In this document: piece after piece, positions 53,343 to 64,000 of the stretch
Layout: every line of letters starts with the position of its first letter
How positions within the stretch are numbered: the first letter of the stretch is position 1
NCBI GenBank assembly: GCA_018287875.1
Contig: JAGVVL010000022.1
Location: forward strand, 3,100,001-3,164,000
DNA length: 64,000 bases
Origin: Nigrospora sphaerica
Lineage: Eukaryota > Ascomycota > Sordariomycetes > Amphisphaeriales > Apiosporaceae
Direction: 5' to 3'
The notes under the pieces: model-generated
Databases searched by the model: none
Seen by the model: the letters and a program-made list of their open reading frames with translations, nothing else
What the model was told of the DNA's origin: nothing
Translations under genes and position numbers: made by a program

Positions 53343-56300
53343 ACAGTAGCGAGAAGCATAGACGCCCGAGGTCGGTGGAATAGCCGTCGATCTTGTTGCA
53401 GGATGGTGATATCTAATACATGCGCTTTAACTCCCGCGCTCCATCACACCGGTAGCCCGGTTGCATACCCGACGGAAAACCCCGGGAACCGCGTGGTAGG
53501 CACACACGCGTCATCTTTTTGCTTCCGTTACGTAACGAGAGCCGTCGAGCTCACACGACAGTCAACCGCGATAGCCGGTTGCGGTTGCAACGGGCTTGGG
53601 ACGCCAGCTCATCATCCGCCCTTTGGACCGGGGTCGGGGAGTCTGCTCAGTCAACTTCAAAGGCTGGAGGCACCATGCGGAACCCCGATGGATGGGCAAT
53701 GTAAGTTTGAGGCGGCCGGTCGTTCAAGGCTCTTGGTATCCCTTTTCTCCTTCTGCTCGCTGCTCGCGTGGCTGTTGATCATAGGGCCATGCAGGTCCAG
53801 CGGCAGACAACACGGACGCAGAAGACTATTTCAACCAGCACTTGCCGGTATGTGGGAAAGTGGGCTTGTCGCCGGTATTGATGAAAGGGTCGCGTTGTCC
53901 CGCATGGAGTTCAACTTCGGGCTCTCGTGAATCATGACCGCAGCCAGGAAGTAGCGACGACAAAAGCGGCCGCCAACTAATTTGCGAGCAGGCGCCGCGC
54001 ACTCTGGCTATCCTGCACAATCTCCGCGGATGATGTGGACGCCACATGCTGACAAGCGAGATGCAATCGTCTTGTCGCTACTGAATCAGGCAATACTATA
54101 CTGACCCGATGCATGGGCGAGTGTCTCAACCCCACATACGCTAGTCATTATCGCCAAGTTTCCCGTCGTCACTCTTACAACGCGACTGGTGCCCAACATC
54201 CAGGGGTGGTATTTTGGCGGCACGGTGGCTGGCTGTCAATGTGATGAACGCCTCTGCCGGGTGTGCTCCGTGGTCGCTCGGGTGGCTTGGGTCACTCGCT
54301 GTTTCCAGCGTCCATGTTTTCTCGCCGAATATTTCCATCGCCAAGGCTTCTTATCGTGCCCACATAAACACAGCTACCGCACTCCTCACATGCTCCATCA
54401 CCCTCGGCGGCTCGCGGGGAGTTCGAGGTTCGGCCACGAATCAAGCCCGCCACCGGGATTTCGCCAGACCGCCTCGCCCGCATGCCCATCCGCCCACCAG
54501 CAGTGATCAACTGTGCGAGGCGCGGCCGGCGATTCAGGTGATGCTCGCCGTCAAGGCCTGGCCTGCTGGCCTGCTGGCCTGCGTCGACAGCTCATCTAGG
54601 TCTGACATGGTCGCCGAGGATCTTGGTCTCGAAATGATCAACTGTGGCTCGGCCTGCCGTAGGAGGCCACCCCAGGCAGGACAAGTCAGGCCGCACCCGA
54701 CCACAGTCGTAGACACCGAAGAGCCCTGCGCATTCCGCGTTGCCGATGGCGAACGGGGTTTCCTGTCAAAGGTTGGGCTGCCTTGCTGCGCAGGCTCAGG
54801 CTTTGGCTCTCGGTCGGCAACATAGGGTGGGTGGTGCGAGGGTTGCGGGAGTCGTCACGGCGGCTAGACGGCTCTAGGTGGTTTGGCCTGCAGGCTTTCG
54901 GCCTCGCCGTCGTCGAACAAGGCCGGCCCCGATAGCCGCAGGCCGCGCCTGCGCCCCAGTGGCTGGCCGCCTGCATCTGGGCGGTCGACCATGTCTCGCC
55001 TGCGGGCTGCTGATAGTAACAGTTCTTACGCCTAACTGTGCTAGGCAGATGAGCACGCTGCGAGCACCTTGGCAGTCCAGTCGCAATATCCGGCTGTCGA
55101 AGACCAGTCGGTAGGCAGGGTGCCGGCCCACATGATTGCGATAACAGTCCCTTGGAGGGCATTTGGACCCGTGGATGATCGGCATCGCCATTCTGCCGCA
55201 TTGCTGCGCGACGAAGTCGTCGCTTTCCGGGTTTCCTAGGTTGCATCAGAAGCCATGACATACACACCCTCGCCTCGTTTTGTCCGGCGGGAACACCTTG
55301 GGGGTCGATGCAATAGATGGCCGCAACGACTATTCGTATCAGTCAGCACCGATGGAACTGCACCTCCTAGGGGCCCCTGCAGACGTGCTAAGCTTATCTG
55401 GCCACTAAGCTCGGCGGGGTTGGCGGCACTGCAGGCTGGATGGGTTCCTTCATACACCCCCCCCCCCACAATAGGCGCGTGGAGAAGCATACCACCGCGG
55501 GATAGCGGAACCTGGAAAGAAGAAGAGTAGAGAAGCAAGAGATGCCCATTGCTCGGTGCTTCCCAGGAGGTCAATGGATCCCGTGATGCGCTGGGCAATG
55601 TGGCACGACCATTACTTAACCCGTTCCATCCGATCGCAACCGTGCTTGGTGGGGGAGGGGCTAGTCTTCAGAGTGGGTCGCCTCCTCTCCCCAGGTTCGG
55701 AGCGAAGCACGCCATATCACGAGCGACTGTAGATGTCGGTGGCCGAGCCAGCAACCTGTGGTGATGACGACGGCACCCGACGACGGCCCCCGACGACGGC
55801 CTAACCGCAAGCCAACACCGTTCTTCGCAGTTGCGGCTTCGTTCGGTACGAACATTCCAATCTGTTTGTGGTCCGTGGTCGCCCACCCGCACCATCATCC
55901 AGCCAGGCAGTCAGCATCATCGATCTTGCCGACATGTCCCAACCTGCCTCGGCTGCCACGGTGGTACTGATTCGTGACTCCGGGCGTGATCGGCTCGCTC
56001 CTCTTTTTAATTGCTGATGGCCCGCGCATCGGGGCGTGTGGATGAGAGATGTATGACGACGGATTCCTACTGCCACACGGTTGGCCTGCAGCTCGCCGTC
56101 CCGTGCTGCCTGACAACCTGTCACCAGCTTCCGCCAGGTCCTATCTGGACGCAAGGGGATGCGAGGCGGACGGATAGCCGCACCCCTGTACCCCACAAAG
56201 GCCCTGGAAAATTGTGCCAAGGGCCTGAGGAAGGCAGAGAAGCAATTAGGCTTCTTGGCACCTACGCTTTACGGCATGGGGCATAGCTGTCATGGGATCT

Positions 56301-56896
56301 GATGGGCTCTGGGCCGTTGTCTGGGGGTTCCTAGCTGCTTATAAACAGCCTAGGGTCCTTTGGGCAAAAGCGGACTAAATAAGCGGTGTCAGAGTGGCAG
56401 ACGTGATATTCGCCATTCGCACGCAAGAAGACTCATCCATAAAGCCCGGTCGTCGTCCCGCCCTCCTGGCTGCCGAGGGTTGGAAGAAGGGAGCACGGGA
56501 AAACCCCAGCTCCATCCAGTGGACCATCTAGCGCTCGGAACGTCCATCTCCCCATTGATTCACCACTAGAGCCAGGTATTGCGCCTTGTAAGGTCTCCTG
56601 TTTTCATCATCCCCGTCTCCTTCGGCCTTGGATCCTTGTCAGCCCGCTTCCATAGGGCCCGACGGGACACTGCTCTCTGGCTGCCTTTGGTCCCTGGCTC
56701 CGTCAGTACTTAATTCAAGTCTGGCCGAGCGCCGTATCGGGGGCGTTGCTGCTGTTTAAGCTTTCCCGTCCTCCATCTCCATCTCTTTCCTGCTGTCCCG
56801 AGTCGTGCTTAAGACCACGTTGGCATTGCTTGCTTTGCTTTGCTCTTGTACGTGCCGGTTCTCTGGCCACACACCCCCCTCGAGCATAATCTCACG
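53343..56896. other. 3.5-kb gene-poor interval
   Basis: The longest gap in the window. Frames up to 203 codons exist on both strands but read as Arg/Pro/Ser-rich sequence without motifs. Contents: a CTGGCCTG short repeat near 54553-54580, a poly-C run near 55459-55470, an imperfect CGACGACGGCCC repeat at about 55768-55800, and the choline sulfatase promoter at the right end. No transposon ends or coding remnants recognised. Confidence 0.5.
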
Positions 56897-59054
56897 ATGG
56901 CGCCCGATCTCAACTCCATCAACTCGGGCATCCTCCCCTCGTCGGAGACCAATACCTTGCCCCCCAACGGTCACGGGCAGCCAGCAGCAGCCGTGGCCAA
57001 CGGGCACACCAACGGGCACGCCAACGGGCACGTCAACGACGTGTCCCACGGCTCTACCAATGGCGACAGTCAGCCGCCCCCCTCTGGCTCTGCCTCTGCA
57101 CCGCTGCCCCCCACGGGTTGTTGGCCAGCGCCCCCGGCGGCCTCGGCGGATCAGCCCAATATCCTTTTCATCATGGCGGACCAGCTAGCGGCTCCTCTGC
57201 TCAAGATGTACAACCCCGAGTCCCAGATCCAAACCCCCAACCTCGATGCGCTGGCGGCGCAGTCGGTCCAGTTCGACTCGGCCTACTGCCCGTCGCCGCT
57301 GTGCGGGCCTTCGCGCATGTCCCTGATCACGGGACTCTTGCCCACCAAGATAGGGGCGTACGACAACGCCAGCCAGATTGCCAGCGACTGGCCCACGTAT
57401 GCGCACTACCTGCGCGGCCAAGGTTACCACACCGCCCTGGCGGGCAAGATGCACTTCGTGGGCGACCAGCTGCACGGCTACGAGACCCGTCTGACCCCGG
57501 ATATCTACCCGGCCGACTTCGGCTGGGCCGTCGACTGGGACCACCCGGACCGCCGGCTCGAGTGGTACCACAACGCCAGCTCCATCCTGCAGGCCGGCAC
57601 CTCGGTGCGGACCAACCAGCTGGACTATGACGAGGAGTCTATGTACAAGAGCAAGCAGTTCCTCTACGACCATGTCCGCGAGGGGCCCGAGAAAAGGCCA
57701 TTCTGTCTGACGGTATGTCCAGCCTTCGGGGCGCCGAAGTTCGCTTTGACCGATTCCATCACGCTTCGGGAACCGAACGAAAACACCGCCATCATGGTGC
57801 CCCCTGTTTACTTTCATGCTAATGCCATCCACTCGCTAGGTCTCGCTTACGCACCCCCATGATCCGTACACTATCGAGAAGAAGTACTGGGATCTCTACG
57901 AGGGCGTCGACATCGACCTGCCTAAGGTGAAAATCCCCAAAGAGCAGCAGGATGCGCACAGCAAGCGCTTGTTGAAGGTCTGCGACCTCTGGGACGAGGA
58001 TTTCACCGACGAGCAGATCAAGCGTGCGCGCAGGGCCTATTACGGCGCCGTCAGCTACGTCGACGATTGCATCGGTCGCCTTCTGGAGACGCTGAAGGCC
58101 TGCGAGCTTGATAAGAACACCATCGTTGTGTTTAGCGGAGACCACGGCGATATGCTGGGCGAACGCGGCTTGTGGTAAGTCTCGGCCGTCTCTCTGGCAT
58201 GCATCTGCATACCCGCACGCGCACCCGCGTATATCCATCTTTTCACACTCAGGCGGAATTCGAGGCCTTGGGCTGACGTCGGGGTGCAGGTACAAAATGA
58301 GCTACTTCGAGGCGTCTGTTCGTGTCCCGCTGCTTATTTCGGACCCGTCACGATTCCAACCTCGCCGGGTGAAGGAGAATGTTTCGACGCTGGACCTCCT
58401 GCCGACTTTGTGTGATCTGGTGGGGACAAAGGCATTGCCGCAACTGCCCATGGATGGCATCTCGCTACTCCCCCACCTCAAGGGCGAGCAAGGCCACGAT
58501 ACCGTCATCGCCGAGTACCTCGGTGAGGGCACTATCAGCCCCCTCATGATGATCCGCCGCGGGCCTTGGAAGTACATTACGTGCCCAACGGACCCGCCTC
58601 AGTTCTTCAATCTGGAGCAGGACCCTCTCGAACTCGTCAACTTGGCCCAACTTGGGGAGGCGGGCAAGCGCAAGCTGACGGCCGAGGAGGAGGAGGTCTA
58701 TTCCAAATTTGTCGCCGAAGCCAGAGGCCTTTGGGACTTTGACAGCATTACGAAGAATGTGCTGGAGTCCCAGCGTAAGAGGCGCTTTGTCTGGAGCACG
58801 CTCACCCGAGGGCGGTTTGACGCCTGGGACTTTGATCCTTCCAAGCACGAGAATGCTATCAGCAAGTAAGTCCCCCACGATGCCAAAAAGCCGCGCCATC
58901 TTCAGTCACTGACGCGGCCCTTTCCACCAGGTACATTCGCTCCTTCCTTCCCCTCGACGAACTCGAGCGCAAAGCGCGATATCCTCCCGTCGACAGTTTG
59001 GGGCGGCCCACCCAGCGCGTTTTGGCTGGCCAAGCTGGTTCCCATGGCGAGTGA
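56897..59054 (+). CDS. Choline sulfatase (sulfatase family, BetC-like)
   Basis: Exons 56897-57712, 57840-58174, 58290-58865 and 58931-59054 encode 616 aa. The sulfatase signature CGPSR (136-140) lies in AYCPSPLCGPSRMSLITG; Cys136 would be converted to formylglycine. Metal-site Asp (MADQ, 95), TALAGKMHFVG, THPHDPY and FSGDHGDMLGERGLW are all in place, as in choline-O-sulfatases, which release choline and sulfate. The usual C-terminal RGPWKYI and FNLEQDPLELVNL also match. The first about 85 residues are an unusual low-complexity extension with NGH repeats (ANGHTNGHANGHVND) and no signal peptide, so a cytosolic enzyme is expected. It probably serves use of stored choline-O-sulfate as sulfur, carbon or nitrogen source. 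Substrate choice over other sulfate esters is inferred from the motif context. Confidence 0.92.
56995..57041 (+). repeat. 12-bp coding repeat (TNGH/ANGH units)
   Basis: Four 12-bp units of the AACGGGCACRYC type encode tandem NGH-X tetrapeptides in the N-terminal extension of the choline sulfatase. Confidence 0.85.
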
Positions 59055-60414
59055 AACTGGCCCCGTTGCCGCCGACGGACTTTCGACAGCACAAAACGAA
59101 AAGGCGTACACGTGACGACGACGTAACGAGGGAGTTCATGTGGAGTTTGCTCTGAAATTTTAGGCCATACCAAAATGATTTCTGCTGTAGAAGATACCTC
59201 TCCTTTCTTCAATCCGCATCCACCATGGCACGGCGGCGCATGGGCACGGGCATGGCATGATATGGCATGGCACGGCGATGCATTTTCTGGTTACCTCTCT
59301 GTACTTGTCACACGGCCAATTGCGTTTTGTATTTGTTCAAGAAGTACTTTGAATGAGTGACTAGTTGAGCAAGTAGCCAGTTGTCAGTAATTTCAAATTG
59401 GATTGCTGCTTTCCAACTGAAAAGCCCGCGTCCGCACACGCGCCTCATACCACGAGTGTTACCGTCCACCGCGGTAAGTCACACACCTGTTCGCTGCTGC
59501 TGTCGCGCATGGGGGGTCAAGGATCCGACTGATTGGGTTGGCGCTGCGGGAGGACCCTGGCGATCGGGTGCGGAGCGGCAACCCCCCCAAAAATGCACTC
59601 GGCGACGTCAGTCCGTCTTATCTGTGCGGCAGGCAAGATCACTGACTGCCCGTTTGGGACGAAGAGAGCCGCATAGAGAGCCGCTAGCAGCCCGTGCCGT
59701 CACATTCACACAACGCAATGGATGCGGTATGGTATGGTGAAGGCGGCTGGAAGGCTGATACGCCCACAGGAGGGTGCGCGGCGGAATGGATCCCGCCATT
59801 CCACCCACTGACGGGAACAGCTGGGTGTTACCATGCTACCGTGGAGGAATCTAGCATGAGGTTTTCTTTATTGCTTAGGTAGCTATTTACCCAAAGGTAA
59901 ACAATAAATACACTCAGGTATGTAAAGCACTACACTCCGAAAGAGGGGAGTTTATGAATATCATCACTTGACGGGTGACCGGCATGCCCGAAGATTAGAC
60001 ATCTTTGGCGGGCTTGCAATGCTTTACCGTCCCATCCCATAGCATCGGGAGCCCGTTCTAGGCATGCGCGTAATGCTTTGGAGCTTCCGTAGTGGGAGGG
60101 GCTGGGCTAGTAGCTACCCGAGCATGCCCCTCCAAACCAACCGTAGCGCATTCGGTCGATCTTTTACCATCCCACCATCGTCAATCGCACCTCGCCCAGC
60201 CTCGGCATCACATCCCTCATTCCACCCCTCTACCACTCTACGAGCCTCCGTCGACTCAGAGCACCAGGCCTGTCAGCTTCATTCATTCCGGGGGAAACTT
60301 TTCCAGCCCCTCCCCTCTCTTACGCGCCTTCGCCCGCCGCGCCGTCCGGCAAGCCCATCATTCACTCTCACGCCGGCAATCGCAAACTGCTCCGAGCAAA
60401 AAGACGCGCCCACG
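59055..60414. other. Intergenic between choline sulfatase and MED8
   Basis: No gene supported. A stretch at 59224-59282 is built of ATGGCAYGG-type units (imperfect short repeat). The right end is the MED8 promoter and a pyrimidine-rich leader. Confidence 0.55.
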
Positions 60415-61257
60415 ATGGCCTCGCTCAACCTCACGCCCGAGGAGCTCAAGGCGGTCGAGCAGACGCGCCAGCGCCTATTCCAGCTTTCCAACAGCATCGA
60501 CAGCGTCAAGAAGGATGTCCTTCACAGCCACCCGGACCCTCTGCCTAATCTGTGAGTCCGGTCGCTCGCTGCCGCTGCCGCTGCTGCCTTTCCGCCCAAT
60601 GCGCACCACAACTGACCCGACGGCCCCTCCGTCAGCGACTCCCTACAGGCGTCTGCCGAGATTCTACACCACAACCTGCAGTCCATCCTGGAGGTCATGT
60701 CCAACAACCGGGACATCTTCTCCCGCGTCGCTATCCACCCCTCGACCAATTTCCCCGGGCGCACCCAGGAAAATATCCTGTTCCAGATATTGCGCAAGAA
60801 GCCCGAGCCCGACGTCCAAAACGCCATGGACGAGGGTCGCAAGGTCTTCACCGCCATGGGCGGTAACGCCCAGGTGGAAGAGGCCCTTGACCAAAAGTGG
60901 AATGCCGCCTCCAAATTCCTTTTGGAGCGGGTGCAGCGCTACACCGACGAGGAGGACGGCGACCTCTTTACCGCCGAGGAGTACGACATGGGCATCGAAA
61001 ACGTGCGAACCGGTCTGAGAAAATCACTCGTGGACGACGACGACGATGACGACGACGACGAGGATGATGAAGATGAAGATGGCGTGTCAACGAAAGTCAA
61101 AGATACCGAGATGCCGGACCGGGCGCCCGAGGCAGCGGAAAAGCCCAAAGGTCTGTCGCTGGCCGAAATCGCCAGAGCGGCCACCAAGGCGGAGCTCCCG
61201 CCAGTGCCTCTAGTGCCCATGCCCGCCGGGCCCATCGGCTCGGTGTTGTGGCACTGA
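60415..61257 (+). CDS. med8: Mediator of RNA polymerase II transcription subunit 8
   Basis: Exons 60415-60551 and 60636-61257 encode 252 aa, normal for fungal Med8. The N-terminal helical part reads MASLNLTPEELKAVEQTRQR then LFQLSNSIDSVKKDVL. It continues after the intron with LQASAEILHHNLQSILEVMS and FSRVAIHPSTNFPGRTQENI, then LLRKKPEPD-like sequence, the Med8 family core. An acidic Asp/Glu run (about residues 175-195) links to a C-terminal helix (LSLAEIARAATKAELPPVPL). Med8 belongs to the Mediator head module and contacts Med18/Med20 through its C-terminal helix; the conserved end helix fits that role. The split codon across the intron (CT|C) is in phase. Confidence 0.93.
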
Positions 61258-62088
61258 GTCGCAGTCGTTCTTCCGCTTACTCTGGGGTCAAGTCATCTTG
61301 CCTGCTTACTTGCAGAGAACTCGTCTACCACGTATACTCCGTGGCCGTCCAGCTGGCCACCCCGCTGCTTATTCCCATGGGATTCATGCGTTGTAGATGA
61401 TGAGCAAGGTGGATTCCCGTATGGCAGGAATCATTGGCATGATGGGGGGCTGGTGTTCATTAGTAGACATGTAAGACGCCACTTTGTCAGCAAACGAAGG
61501 TTCCGCGGCTGCGTGGTTCGTTCGAACGTTGAAACTCAGCTGAAGCAGTCGCGCACCGCTGCCTTCGCCCGCTCGCCCTGGCTGTTTTGGCATGTTGCCA
61601 ACCATGTCTTGGCCATGGACAAGAAGGACACCAGCGATTCGGCCTGTAAGCTGACGGCATGGGCTCCAGCGAATGGCGTTGGCGCCGAGCGGCCGGCAGG
61701 TAGTGAGAACGCCGTTCATTTGCCTTGCCACGGCTACAATACCTGCAGTGTTTGATTCCTTCTGTGGCGCGTTGCTTCGTGGCATCCTCCGGTGGACGAG
61801 GCCTTGCGAGACGTGGCCGCCGCCACGATTGGGGACCCCGGGCAGTGCACACCAACTCCATAATACAGGGCATTGTATTTATCTCAGCTCGAGGCGACAG
61901 AACAAAAGGCGCGCCTTCCCCCCTCACCATCTGCACCGTACACATTTAGACTCGGACTCGGTTGGACCGCCCGCCTTTCTTTTTCCACGTCTTCCGTATA
62001 CCTGCGTCCAGTAAAAGCAGCACTGGCCGCCTTCTAACCAGTAGTCGGGCTTTAGGAAGCCCTGGTCCTCGGTTCACTCGACGCACCA
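61258..62088. other. Intergenic between MED8 and 2EXR-like gene
   Basis: No gene supported; short frames on both strands only. Confidence 0.55.
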
Positions 62089-63135
62089 ATGCCCGAAACT
62101 CTTCCTCCTTTAGCACCGTCTTGTGCGGCGGAGGGCATGGAAATGGGGACCGTCGCGCTGTTCCAAGCCATGCAGCAGAACGAGACCTGGTACGAGTCGG
62201 AAGAGGAGGAGGCCTCGGAACCCTCAACGACGGGAAGTAGCCACGAGGGCCTGGACGACGAGGAAGCCGGGGGCCCGACCGGGACGAAAGCCAGCACGGG
62301 CGTGGGTGTGGGCCCCGAGTCATTCCCTCTCATGGCACTGCCGTTTGAACTCCGGCTTCAGGTGTATAAGTGGGTGCACCTTTCCCAGCCCGTCGTCCCC
62401 GGGAGGATCACGCCGTGGTACCCGACACCCATCTACAGCCCCTACATTTCCCGGCGGGTGCGCGTTCGGTCGACGACGGAAGAAAGCATTGGCGACGCGT
62501 CCGGTGTTGTGCCCGCCGGCAAGCCGAGGGAGGCCGAACCCGCGCTGCTTTCCCCGTTCCGGCCGTGCGGCGGCATCCCCACGGCGCTGCTTCGGGCGAA
62601 CCGGCAGCTCTACCACGAGATGCGCAATATCCCGCTCGCGGTCAACGAGTTCGAGTTTGTCAACTGGTTCGCGTCGGGCCTCTGGGCGGCGCGTTCTTTT
62701 GTGCGGCCGCTCCGGCCGTGGCAGCAGGCCGCCATGCGCTACGTCCGCCTCGACATTCTCGCCAAGGACCTATCCGGCGCCTACGCCGCCGAGTGGATGG
62801 AGCTCTGCGAGCTCTGGGCGCGGGGGCTCCAGGGTCTGCGGCTCCGCATTGCCGGGTACGGCCCCTTCGGCACCTGGGTCTCGGACGAGCTGCCCCAGGG
62901 GGCGGGGCCGCCGGCTGCCAAGACGTCGGTGGCCGGCCGCAGCCTCCCGCGCCAGTGGCTCGAGGCCGGACTGGGCCAACTGGCGGCACTGCGGCACCTC
63001 GAAATCGAGCTGGTGCTGCCCGACTGGGACGACGAGTGCAAAGTGGCGTGGTGCCGCGCCCTGGAGGAGGCCATCAACGGCAAGCGCGCCGAGACGCAGC
63101 CGCACCTGAATATCACGTGTGTGGAGAAGTGCTGA
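62089..63135 (+). CDS. 2EXR/F-box-like hypothetical protein
   Basis: A single exon of 348 aa. After an acidic disordered N-terminus (WYESEEEEASEPSTTGSS) comes FPLMALPFELRLQVYKWVHL, the start typical of fungal 2EXR and related F-box-like proteins. It is followed by ALLRANRQLYHEMRNIPLAV and NEFEFVNWF, a pattern shared by a large, expanded family in Pezizomycotina. The C-terminal half is a Leu-rich amphipathic region (LRHLEIELVLPDWDDECKVA). The role is unknown; members are assumed to mediate protein interactions, and an SCF link is not shown. Start chosen at MPETLPPLAP; an internal ATG (MEMGTVALF) lies 16 codons in. Confidence 0.8.
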   Translation: MPETLPPLAPSCAAEGMEMGTVALFQAMQQNETWYESEEEEASEPSTTGSSHEGLDDEEAGGPTGTKASTGVGVGPESFPLMALPFELRLQVYKWVHLSQPVVPGRITPWYPTPIYSPYISRRVRVRSTTEESIGDASGVVPAGKPREAEPALLSPFRPCGGIPTALLRANRQLYHEMRNIPLAVNEFEFVNWFASGLWAARSFVRPLRPWQQAAMRYVRLDILAKDLSGAYAAEWMELCELWARGLQGLRLRIAGYGPFGTWVSDELPQGAGPPAAKTSVAGRSLPRQWLEAGLGQLAALRHLEIELVLPDWDDECKVAWCRALEEAINGKRAETQPHLNITCVEKC

Positions 63136-64000
63136 GCCTCTCCGACTGGCCGGCAACCCTCGGCCGCGACGTCTACATCTGAGAACACGTATCCCGGTCC
63201 CTCGTCCACGCGTCGTATAAGCACAGTGATGCAAAATGCGAGGTACCCATGTGCTTCAGGTCGGAGCATTGTAGACAAAGTCGTCCGGGGTAACCATTGC
63301 GGAAACAACTGTGACGATCACGGTTAGCTGGCTGCCCGGGTCTTGCCGCCCTCGCATGATGAACAGAGATGGGTATATAAAGCACGTACGAGAGCCAGAC
63401 TTTGTGCTGGGCAAAAGAAACGGAGCGGGTGCAGTACTATCTAACTATGTTCTTCAATGTTTCGTTAGCCCTCGTACCGAGGTCGGTGTCTTGTCCACTG
63501 TCAGGCCCCGCGCGCGAGCAACAACAGCCCAGGCAGTACACACTACACGAGACGGGAACTTGCTCGCTACCTATAGCAACCCCCGATGTCAGGGCTCGAG
63601 TACGCCTTGGTGGGAGTTGCATTTCCAACGGCGCCGCGCCTGATCATCGTCTTGCGCGACACTTTGTGGTTTCAACCGGGGAGGGAGAACAAAAAGGTCT
63701 CGGTCCCGGGGTCGGGCGGCCCCGCCCACCCGTTGCCGTCTTTCCCGGGGAGCCGTGCGAGAGACGGGCGGGCGGGAACGGGCCGAGACCAGGTTTCGCA
63801 CGCGAGCGCCCGGCGTCCCGGCCGTTGGAAAAGTCCCAACACCACTACTTAAGGCCGAAGGAGGGGAGCCGATGACCCGCATTCGAAACCTCGGAAGTCT
63901 GGCTTTACAAGGGATGGGAAACTAGAAGGCGGGCCTTTCCCCCGAGCTGCTTATGATGGATGATGACCTGAATATCTCCTGTGCATCATGTAGCGAATAA
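63136..64000. other. Right-end intergenic sequence
   Basis: No gene supported up to the window end. A TATATAAAG element at 63373-63381 could be a TATA box, but no coding region follows it within the window. Confidence 0.5.

Noticed and set aside
54686..55267. 193-codon minus-strand frame in the gene-poor interval
   Set aside because: No domain or family pattern, amino acid composition like translated non-coding GC-rich DNA, and frames open on the other strand as well.

Overview
This window is nuclear DNA from a filamentous ascomycete (Pezizomycotina), most likely a Sordariomycete. The genes are GC-rich and interrupted by short introns (about 44-170 nt, with GTRNGT-like donors, CTAAC/CTGAC-like branch sites and YAG acceptors). 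The gene content is typical of such fungi: an RpdA-type Rpd3 deacetylase with a long C-terminus, Mtc1, Ric8, Rif1, Med8, fungal F-box and 2EXR-like proteins, and a small secreted cysteine-rich protein. No prokaryotic features, CRISPR arrays, rRNA or convincing tRNA genes were seen, and no intact transposon.

Layout. 0-8 kb: a LigE/UstS-like glutathione transferase (-), the Rpd3-type histone deacetylase (+) and ribosomal protein uL14/L23 (+), which has a 13-nt micro-exon. 8-24 kb: a large AT-hook protein with pentad repeats (-), Mtc1 (+), a doubtful single-pass membrane protein (+) and malic enzyme (-). 24-33 kb: a secreted small protein (+), an acidic low-complexity protein (-), a GRDP-like protein with a Gly/Cys tail (-) and a secreted cupredoxin (-). 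35-46 kb: an F-box gene broken by one in-frame UAG (+), a 2-oxoglutarate/Fe(II) oxygenase (+) and Rif1 (-). 47-54 kb: Ric8 (+), a chromodomain/AT-hook protein (+) and the PQ-loop protein Mpdu1 (+). 56-63 kb: choline sulfatase (+), Mediator Med8 (+) and a 2EXR-like protein (+). Intergenic spaces of 0.4-3.6 kb carry simple repeats, recurrent TACCTACC/AAGTACTT-type words and no supported genes.

Most genes are unrelated housekeeping functions rather than a pathway cluster. Several do concern chromatin or telomeres (Rpd3, AT-hook protein, Mtc1, Rif1, chromodomain protein), but nothing shows that this grouping is functional. I found no clear new multi-gene system. The strongest single oddity is the F-box gene. 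Its 562-codon, correctly spliced reading frame is interrupted only by a TAG at 36143-36145. That fits a recent nonsense or RIP-type change, or the restorative A-to-I mRNA editing known in Sordariomycetes. Exon joins were made by eye from splice signals and reading frame; uncertain ones are marked.
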